9,703 nucleotides of DNA. Origin: Rhodothermales bacterium (GTDB lineage Bacteria; Bacteroidota; Rhodothermia; Rhodothermales; VXPQ01). A model generated the notes under the pieces. The model was not told the DNA's origin. It saw only the letters and a list, made by a program, of their open reading frames with translations, and made no database searches. The position numbers were made by a program, and so were the translations under genes. This document shows positions 1 through 5,770 of this stretch, piece by piece. Each line of letters starts with the position of its first letter. Position 1 is the first letter of the stretch. The stretch spans positions 1 to 9,703 of the forward strand of contig JANQSQ010000605.1 in assembly GCA_028283985.1 (NCBI GenBank), in the 5' to 3' direction.

Positions 1-1
1 G

Positions 2-844
2 CATCAGGCCGATATGCTGGAGCCCGCGGACACGGTGCTCGAATCCCTTCGCCACGCCGCCGGGGATAAAACCGATGGGGAACTCCGCTCCGTGCTGGGC
101 GCCTTTCTTTTCACTGGCGACGATGTGTTCAAGCGCGTCCGCGTGCTGTCCGGCGGGGAAAAGAGCCGCGTTGCGCTGGCGCGCACGTTGCTTCATCCTT
201 CCAATTTTCTGATTCTCGACGAGCCGACCAACCACCTGGATACGTTGTCGCTTCCGGTGCTCATCGAAGCGTTGCGCCAGTACGCGGGCGCCTTCGTCGT
301 CATCAGCCACGACCGACATTTCCTCGATCGGGTGGTCAACCGCGTTTGGTACGCCAGAGGGGGACGAGTACGTACGTTTATCGGGAATTATTCCGAAAAC
401 AGGGAGCGCATGGAGTTCGGAGAGGCCGGTTCCGGTTCGGAGGGGCAGGCGTCGAGCGGGTTGCGCGGAAAGACATCTCGAAAGCGTAGATCCGAAACGG
501 CCGGAAAGGGTTCCGGCGGGCCGCGCTCAAAGGAGCAGAAGCGGCGGGAAGCCGAGGAACGCAACCGCTTGCACCGGGCCATGAAAAAGGGGGACGCGGT
601 CGATCCCGAAGCGATGACGGCCCATCAGTTGCGCGCGTATTGCGACCGCCTGGAACGCGACATCGCCGAAAAGGAACGGGCCTTTCAGGACGTGCAGGAC
701 CAGATGGCCCAGCTGGACGCCTACAAGAACGGTGCGCTTATCCGTACGCTTCGCGCAGAATACGACCGGATGAAGGAAGACCTCGAGCAGGCGTATGCCC
801 AGTGGGAAGCGGCGAGCGAGTGTATGGCGGTAAGGGAGGGGTAA
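2..844 (+). CDS. ABC-F family ATPase, C-terminal part (5' end outside window)
   Basis: The reading frame is open from base 2, so the gene starts upstream of the window. The 280 codons present hold the second ATP-binding domain. The ABC signature LSGGEKSR lies at about 146-169, Walker B plus the ABC-F hallmark LILDEPTNHLD at about 209-241, and the H-loop SHDRHFLDRV at about 305-334. The Walker A motif is not in the window. After the ATPase core there is a Gly/Ser/Lys/Arg-rich linker (about 425-540), then a charged helical segment rich in Glu, Lys, Arg and Gln (about 540-830). This segment should form the C-terminal coiled coil seen in Uup-like ABC-F proteins. ABC-F proteins have no membrane segments; known members act on ribosomes or, for Uup, on nucleic acid. 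Which subfamily this belongs to cannot be settled without the N-terminal half and the inter-domain arm. The ABC-F call is secure, the Uup-like subtype only likely. Confidence 0.93.
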   Translation, partial: HQADMLEPADTVLESLRHAAGDKTDGELRSVLGAFLFTGDDVFKRVRVLSGGEKSRVALARTLLHPSNFLILDEPTNHLDTLSLPVLIEALRQYAGAFVVISHDRHFLDRVVNRVWYARGGRVRTFIGNYSENRERMEFGEAGSGSEGQASSGLRGKTSRKRRSETAGKGSGGPRSKEQKRREAEERNRLHRAMKKGDAVDPEAMTAHQLRAYCDRLERDIAEKERAFQDVQDQMAQLDAYKNGALIRTLRAEYDRMKEDLEQAYAQWEAASECMAVREG

Positions 845-859
845 AAAAAGAGGTTTTTT
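843..859 (+). promoter_or_regulatory. A-run / GAGG / T-run inverted repeat holding a Shine-Dalgarno-like core
   Basis: Directly at the stop codon of the ABC-F gene, a run of A (843-849) and a run of T (854-859) flank GAGG. In RNA the two runs could pair, placing AGAGG in or beside the loop. AGAGG at 849-853 stands 8 bases before an ATG at 862, a good spacing for a ribosome binding site. The A-U stem alone is weak, so real folding is doubtful. The T-run is not preceded by a GC-rich stem, so this is not a standard terminator. Confidence 0.3.
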
Positions 860-861
860 CG

Positions 862-936
862 ATGTCGTTCGGTGAACCGAATGCCCATCGCTGTCGTACC
901 TTTGTCCGAAGCCCATCGCCACCTCAAAGGGTCTAA
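862..936 (+). CDS. Possible 24-residue leader peptide ahead of the methyltransferase
   Basis: An ATG at 862 preceded by AGAGG at 8-base spacing opens a 24-codon frame ending in TAA at 934-936. The peptide begins MSFGEPNAHRC and is rich in Arg, Pro and Ser. It overlaps the upstream part of the methyltransferase frame in another phase. It stops 4 bases before a GTG (941) that is in frame with the methyltransferase. It could therefore deliver ribosomes to that start, or it could simply be chance. No family is recognised. The only support is the ribosome binding site and the placement. Confidence 0.22.
   Translation: MSFGEPNAHRCRTFVRSPSPPQRV
868..881. promoter_or_regulatory. Palindrome TTCGGT-GA-ACCGAA, candidate operator
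   Basis: TTCGGT at 868-873 and ACCGAA at 876-881 are perfect inverted arms separated by GA. The site covers the GTG at 872 and touches the ATG at 881, both possible methyltransferase starts. As DNA it could be a repressor site, for example for autoregulation by the methyltransferase. As RNA it could form a 5-bp stem with a TGAA loop. A direct repeat, GCCCATCGC, follows at 883-891 and again at 911-919. The function is inferred from position only. Confidence 0.3.
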
Positions 937-2365
937 AAAAGTGATCCAGACCACGTTGCCTTTGGCGGCAAAACCTGCTTCCCGGCCCGCTCTGTCGCCG
1001 AATGGCGGGCCAACCGCCGCGCGCAGCGAACTGTTTGCCCGTTTTGCAAGCCGGATCCGCATCGACTACGACCTGACCCGGCGCCTTGTCTCCTATCAGG
1101 GCAACAAAAGCATTCCGGGCTTTCGCTGGATGAAATACAAGGAAGGCTTTTCCACGCGGCTCGTCGAACGCTTATTGAATACAGGCGGCGGAGACCGTGT
1201 TCTCGATCCTTTTTCCGGTATCGGCACCACCGCGTTGACAGCCAGCCGTATGGGAAAAAGCGCTACAGGTATCGAGATCATGCCCATCGGGAATCTGGCT
1301 GCGAGCGCTATTGCGGCCGTTGCCAACGGACTTTCCTCCGAAACGTTGACGGACGCCTCCGCAAAATTGCTGTGCCATATCGAGTCTGGCGAAGCAGACG
1401 AAAAGCGCCGTTTCCCGCATGTCCGCATCACGAGAGGAGCTTTTTCGCCGCAGGCCGAGGAAGAGATCGCCAGAGCCCGGACATTCGTTGCCGGATTGTC
1501 CGATGCGTCTCTCTCGACCGTCCTTGAATTCGCTTGTATGACGGTTATTGAGGAGGTCAGCTACACCCGAAAAGACGGTCAGTATCTTCGGTGGGATCCT
1601 CGTTCCGGTCGAACGAACAGCACCCGACTCGACAAGGGACCGTTGCCGACGCTCGGATCCGCGCTGAAACGCCGCCTGGATCAGATTATCGCGGATATTC
1701 CGGCTGTCAAACGTACGTACGGCGGTCCGCCGCCGGAGTTGATCGGGGGTTCCTGCTTGACGGAATTGCGCAATCTCGACGAGGGATCGTTCGATACGGT
1801 CATCACGTCGCCGCCTTATGCGAACCGGTACGACTATACCCGCACGTACGCGCTTGAACTGGCGTTTCTGGGGTACGACGAACAGGCGTTCAAGACGCTC
1901 CGCCAAGCCTTGCTGTCCGCGACCGTCGAGAACCGATCCAAGCGCGACGCGCTTTCAAAGATATATGGGTCATCCGATTCTTTGTCCCGCGTCTTCGAGA
2001 TGGTGGACGCCAATGCCGCGTTGGCGGAGGTCCTGACCATTCTTCGCGCACACGCCGACGAACTCGGCAATCGCAACGTGATCGGTCTGCTCCTGCATTA
2101 TTTCACGGAAATGGCGGTTGTTATTGTGGAACTTGCCCGCGTCGTGGCGCCCGGCGGTCATGTTTTCATGGTCAACGACAACGTGCGTTATCATGGCGAA
2201 GAGGCTCCTGTGGATCTGATCCTGTCCGATTTTGCCGAACAGTCAGGTTTTCGTTGCAATACTATTTGGGCTCTGCCCCGGGGAAAGGGAAATTCCAGCC
2301 AGCAAATGGGACGGTTCGGCCGGCAGGAAATCCGCAAATGCGTGTATCACTGGCAGCGAATGTAA
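872..2365 (+). CDS. DNA amino-methyltransferase (N4-cytosine/N6-adenine type) of a restriction-modification pair
   Basis: The product would be 497 residues if translation starts at the GTG at 872. ATG 881 and GTG 941 are in-frame alternatives. GTG 941 has AAAGGG (926-931) nine bases upstream, and the conserved part begins only near residue 60, so the shorter form is quite possible. The SAM-binding motif I is DPFSGIGTT at about residues 112-120, followed by GIE at 133-135. The catalytic motif IV is TSPPY at 312-316; SPPY is typical of N4-cytosine enzymes. Motif order is therefore I then IV, with about 190 residues between them that probably contain the target recognition region. A motif X-like stretch (NKSIPGFRW..KYKEGFS, about 78-94) precedes motif I. 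The C-terminus has GGHVFMVNDNVRY (about 428-440) and ends in a basic, aromatic tail. It methylates host DNA to protect it from the nuclease encoded immediately downstream. Class and partnership are well supported. The exact base modified and the target site are inference. Confidence 0.9.
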   Translation: MNRMPIAVVPLSEAHRHLKGSKKVIQTTLPLAAKPASRPALSPNGGPTAARSELFARFASRIRIDYDLTRRLVSYQGNKSIPGFRWMKYKEGFSTRLVERLLNTGGGDRVLDPFSGIGTTALTASRMGKSATGIEIMPIGNLAASAIAAVANGLSSETLTDASAKLLCHIESGEADEKRRFPHVRITRGAFSPQAEEEIARARTFVAGLSDASLSTVLEFACMTVIEEVSYTRKDGQYLRWDPRSGRTNSTRLDKGPLPTLGSALKRRLDQIIADIPAVKRTYGGPPPELIGGSCLTELRNLDEGSFDTVITSPPYANRYDYTRTYALELAFLGYDEQAFKTLRQALLSATVENRSKRDALSKIYGSSDSLSRVFEMVDANAALAEVLTILRAHADELGNRNVIGLLLHYFTEMAVVIVELARVVAPGGHVFMVNDNVRYHGEEAPVDLILSDFAEQSGFRCNTIWALPRGKGNSSQQMGRFGRQEIRKCVYHWQRM

Positions 2366-3334
2366 ATGGACCCGAATAAACTGGAGGCTGCGCGTCAACG
2401 CGCACGGATTATTTCGGACAAGATTCGCGCCCGGACGGACGAAACGGTTCGCAACAAGATACTCGCATTTGCGGGGCCTCTTTCATGGGAAAGACCGGAA
2501 CGGTTCGGGATCGAGATGGAAGCATGGCGACACGTTAAGGAAACGGACGCCATGCCCAGGCTTGTTTTCGCGCACCCTGACGTGCTTTGCATATACCCGG
2601 ACACATCTTTGCATTATCGCGGAATCGCCATTCTTTCTCTCAAGCGAGTGCAACAGATTGTCGGTTCGGTGGATCGTTGGGAAAAAGAGCCCGACACCGT
2701 ACGTGTCACGGAAGAAAAGGCGCTTCGGGTTGCTCGTCTGTACAATGCTATCATATCCTCCATCATTCGAGGTTCCACAGACTGGACCCTCGAAAATGGC
2801 TATCGCAACATTCTCGCGACCATTGGCATTACGCAGGATGGAGCGTTGAGGAATATCATTGGCCAGGAGGCGGAACAGTCGATCAAAGACAGAATCTCGG
2901 AATGGCTTGAAAGCCGGTCCGGTATCGCCTGTCAGGCCAACGAGGCCCGCACGACATGGTATCTGGGCGCCGGAAACGACCTGAGGATGGTATATGCCTC
3001 CGAGCCCGACATCCGCTTTGAAAAGGAAGTGTCGGACGGTTCGTGGAAAGAAATTGCGACGATCGAAGTGAAGGGAGGCACCGATCCGGCGGGGGCGCTG
3101 GAGCGACTGGGCGCCGTCAAGAAATCTTTTGACCGAACCTCTGCAAGAACGAGGAATTTTCTGGTCGCAGGCGTGGTGACGGACGAAATGCGCAATCAAC
3201 TCAATAACATGCACATCGAAAAGGTCTTCCTTCTTGCAGAGGTATTACATCTTGAGAACGAATGGGCGCAGTTCGTAAACGAAATATTCCATCATACCTT
3301 GCGGCTACTGGAAATGCCGTATCGTGGCGCATGA
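2366..3334 (+). CDS. Type II restriction endonuclease, XcyI-like (PD-(D/E)XK fold)
   Basis: The product has 322 residues, and its ATG follows the methyltransferase TAA with no gap, which suggests translational coupling; no separate strong ribosome binding site is visible. A PD-(D/E)XK nuclease core is readable: PD at 214-215, then EVK at 234-236 after 18 residues, followed by GGTDPAGALERLGAVKKSF (237-255). The middle section (about 143-182) includes NGYRNILATIGI and RNIIGQEAE, and the N-terminal part includes HPDVLCIYPDTSLHYRGIA (70-88). From memory these resemble the XcyI/Cfr9I family, whose known members cut CCCGGG; no alignment was run. Location next to a methyltransferase supports the restriction role independently. 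The ORF is intact with both catalytic acids and the lysine present, so the enzyme is probably active. Nuclease class is firm, family fairly likely, and cleavage site only a hypothesis. Confidence 0.82.
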   Translation: MDPNKLEAARQRARIISDKIRARTDETVRNKILAFAGPLSWERPERFGIEMEAWRHVKETDAMPRLVFAHPDVLCIYPDTSLHYRGIAILSLKRVQQIVGSVDRWEKEPDTVRVTEEKALRVARLYNAIISSIIRGSTDWTLENGYRNILATIGITQDGALRNIIGQEAEQSIKDRISEWLESRSGIACQANEARTTWYLGAGNDLRMVYASEPDIRFEKEVSDGSWKEIATIEVKGGTDPAGALERLGAVKKSFDRTSARTRNFLVAGVVTDEMRNQLNNMHIEKVFLLAEVLHLENEWAQFVNEIFHHTLRLLEMPYRGA

Positions 3335-3436
3335 GGGTCTGAAGTGCTCTTTTTTCTATTTTCTCTAAACCGGGCGGGATGCGCATGGTCGGCGGCGCAT
3401 GCCACTGCATGGGTCCGGTCGAAAAAACTGCTTTGC
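3335..3436. other. Convergent intergenic gap with nested inverted repeats
   Basis: About 100 bp separates the stop of the endonuclease gene from the stop of the leftward lipoprotein gene. It contains an outer inverted pair ACCGG (3369-3373) / CCGGT (3415-3419) and an inner pair ATGCGC (3379-3384) / GCGCAT (3395-3400). The pyrimidine-rich, T-rich stretch (about 3348-3365) lies before, not after, the hairpin on the + strand. No T-run follows it on the - strand either. It may serve as a weak bidirectional transcription end, but it is not a canonical Rho-independent terminator. Confidence 0.25.
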
Positions 3437-5740
3437 CTAACAATCGGAAATACCCATATAGGGGCGCCAACTTAATAGTCTTCGGGCATTCTCCTGGGTG
3501 TTTTTCACTTCTTCATCGGGAATGCCGAGGGCAGTTACCCTGTCCGGGTCCGTCGCCAGCGCCTCTACGATCTCTATGAGGTCCGGATCGTCCAGCGCGA
3601 CGGCGAGCACCATGGCTTCACGCAGGACATCCGAACGGCTAACCGGATATACGCCGGTGGTGCCCTGCATTGGCAGGTAGGATAGAAAATCTCCCTCCAG
3701 GAAACGCCGTCCGGTTGCAATCAGCAATGCCCTGCTTTGGCGCGAAAAGCGCAGATATCCCTGTTTATGGGAGGCTACCAATTCCGATAGTAACGCCAGG
3801 CCATCGTACATTTTTTCAAGCGTCGTCGTCGGCGTGGAAACAGCTTCGGCGAGCAGCATCGCGCTTGTATCGGGAAACTGGCGGAATATTCCATCGGGGT
3901 ACATCCCCGGCTCTTTGCCGCATATTCCGTACCGCCCCAGGTACACAAAGAATTTAACGAGGCTCGGGTCTCGCAGTTGTGCGATAACACCTAGCATGGA
4001 ATAGGGAGTTATGCCTTTGTAATTCCCGGTTTCACTGTCAGAATCCACCCCCGCTTCTTTTTGCTGCATCGCCGCTTCATACTTGTACAAGAATGCCTTT
4101 TTCAGAACAGTGCGCAAGGAATCCCCTATTTGTTCCGGTTCCATGCGCGATATCTGCCGGAGCGCTCTGAATTGGGCGTCTCCCTCTTCTCCTTCCATGA
4201 TGGCCTGTGTCGCAGCAACAAGTTTGTCCTGCGGTAATTCCGGCTCGCGAAACGGGTCCCGAAAATCTCTGATATCCTGCTGAAGTCGCAGTTGAAGTTG
4301 CAGTGCCCTCTTGATATCCATCTGAAAATACTCAACCTCTTCAGGGCGAACGCCCCGCGCAATCAATTCCTCTCGGTTCAAAGCCAATGTTTCTACGATC
4401 TGTGTCAGGTCCGGCTCATCCAGTGCGAGCGCGAGCTCCACAGCGCTGGAAAAAACTCCCCGTATACCCAGTCCCTGAAAATCTTTCAATCCCTCCCTGT
4501 CAAGAAAACTACGTGCCGTGCGCACGATCAGGTCTCTGTTTTCAGAGGAAAGGGGCTCTATTAGTGGCGTATAGCGAACGATGTCGGTCAAGGAGGCCAG
4601 ACGGGCCTGTGCCTGCCACTTATACAGTCGCTCCCCGGAAAGCACGTCGACAATCGGGGCTACGCTACGGTTGCCCATACGTATGAAAGAAAAGCGGATA
4701 TCCCCTGCGTTTGCCAGCGCTTCGATGGCTTCGGGCGTTTCGAGGCTCGCCACAGCGTCTGCCAACATCGAATGAAATATTCTTCTGCTACGCCATTGAT
4801 CTCGATCGCTCGCCTCCAGAGCCTTCTTACCTTCCTTATCGCCTGCAGCCTCCAGGCGTTCGAGCAACCAGGCGCGTTCATTTATTTTTTCATTCAACCA
4901 GACCAGGGTTTCTATCATGACCGCCCTTGCCTCGGGACCAATGTTTTCGGGGGTACTGATGTAGCCAGATCCTGGGTGCCCCCATCGGCCGGCCCCGTGT
5001 ATTGCTATAAGCGGGGCATATATGTCTTTTTCCTCTGCCTGGACTGTCCGGATTTCCTCCGCAAGGTCCGCATCGGAATAGCCGGCATATTGCTTCGATA
5101 GCGCTTCGGACAAAAGATGCCAGGCGGTGTACATGGAATAATTTTCGGAACTAAAGCCCAGCATTCCCCTGACCACGGCGTATTGCAATGCTTCTCCCAT
5201 TTCCCCGGGAGGAATGTGCATGGCCAGCCAGGCTGCTGTGGTTTGACGCGCTATGTCCCCGGGAAGGTAGTGGCCTTGCTCATCGTAGGAAATAATAGAA
5301 AGGATGTCTGCAGCCAGTTCTTCCTGGGAAAACTGAGGCTGCAAAGCGCAGAGCAGAAGTCGGGAAAGGCTGTCCTGGCGTGCATTGCCCGTGCTATCCT
5401 GCTCGGGAAGATAGACCACAAACGCAGCCGCATCCACGAGCACCTCGCGCAAGGCGTCGCTCATTTGCCCCGGCGGGATGCGGGCGGCCTGTGCAAGCGC
5501 TTCCTGTTGTACGGGAGATTGCTCGCCCGTCATGATCGTGCGAATATCCCGGGCCAGTTCTTCCTGGGGAGGAAGTGCGGACGCGGTCGGATCATGTTCG
5601 GGGCAATCCGGCGCGGCGAATGTTTCCGTTTCCGGAGATGCGGCGGAATACGTGTCCTGCGCGTACGCCTCGAGTGTACAGGCCGCCAGAAAGACGGGCG
5701 CGGCAAGCGCAGTAATTGCGATGCGGATACGGATGTGCAT
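3437..5740 (-). CDS. Uncharacterised repeat-containing lipoprotein, paralogue 1 (767 aa)
   Basis: I do not recognise the family. The N-terminus has a short basic region, a hydrophobic stretch and the lipobox LAAC with Cys21. Lipid attachment and export across the inner membrane are therefore expected; the alternative is signal peptidase I cleavage after EAYA (residue 27). The mature protein looks soluble and helical, with repeated modules. A-type units (~50 residues, pattern QEELARDI...QEALAQAARIPPGQMSDALREV) lie at about 59-107, 139-193, 222-283 and 504-551. Two B-type units end in ALDEPDLTQIVETLA...ARG and ALDDPDLIEIVEALA...ALG (about 334-471 and 590-745). The layout A-A-A-B-A-B suggests a helical solenoid, perhaps a binding scaffold. 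There are no catalytic motifs that I can see. Cys46, 131, 607 and the C-terminal Cys767 match the paralogue. The tail reads SWRPYMGISDC. The gene lies 30 bp downstream of its paralogue and probably shares its transcript. No Shine-Dalgarno precedes the ATG. Confidence 0.88.
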   Translation of the reverse strand: MHIRIRIAITALAAPVFLAACTLEAYAQDTYSAASPETETFAAPDCPEHDPTASALPPQEELARDIRTIMTGEQSPVQQEALAQAARIPPGQMSDALREVLVDAAAFVVYLPEQDSTGNARQDSLSRLLLCALQPQFSQEELAADILSIISYDEQGHYLPGDIARQTTAAWLAMHIPPGEMGEALQYAVVRGMLGFSSENYSMYTAWHLLSEALSKQYAGYSDADLAEEIRTVQAEEKDIYAPLIAIHGAGRWGHPGSGYISTPENIGPEARAVMIETLVWLNEKINERAWLLERLEAAGDKEGKKALEASDRDQWRSRRIFHSMLADAVASLETPEAIEALANAGDIRFSFIRMGNRSVAPIVDVLSGERLYKWQAQARLASLTDIVRYTPLIEPLSSENRDLIVRTARSFLDREGLKDFQGLGIRGVFSSAVELALALDEPDLTQIVETLALNREELIARGVRPEEVEYFQMDIKRALQLQLRLQQDIRDFRDPFREPELPQDKLVAATQAIMEGEEGDAQFRALRQISRMEPEQIGDSLRTVLKKAFLYKYEAAMQQKEAGVDSDSETGNYKGITPYSMLGVIAQLRDPSLVKFFVYLGRYGICGKEPGMYPDGIFRQFPDTSAMLLAEAVSTPTTTLEKMYDGLALLSELVASHKQGYLRFSRQSRALLIATGRRFLEGDFLSYLPMQGTTGVYPVSRSDVLREAMVLAVALDDPDLIEIVEALATDPDRVTALGIPDEEVKNTQENARRLLSWRPYMGISDC
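5436..5650 (-). repeat. Near-identical N-terminal coding block, copy 1
   Basis: Compared with 7776-7990 at a constant offset of 2340 bp, bases 5588-5650 are identical over 63 positions. Bases 5436-5516 differ at one position (5486). The part between (5517-5587) has scattered differences. It encodes about residues 31-102 of paralogue 1. It marks a gene duplication, possibly kept alike by gene conversion. Confidence 0.9.
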
Positions 5741-5770
5741 GGTGCAAGGGGAATAGGGGAATCACTTTTC

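Noticed and set aside
854..859. T-run after the ABC-F stop as a Rho-independent terminator
   Set aside because: No GC-rich stem precedes it; only a weak A-U pairing with the neighbouring A-run is possible.
1172..1906. Open frame of 244 codons on the - strand, opposite the methyltransferase
   Set aside because: Arg-rich antisense shadow of a gene with clear motifs I and IV.
2483..3214. Open frame of 243 codons on the - strand, opposite the endonuclease
   Set aside because: It lies wholly inside the endonuclease gene, which has a clear catalytic motif; the antisense product shows no motif.
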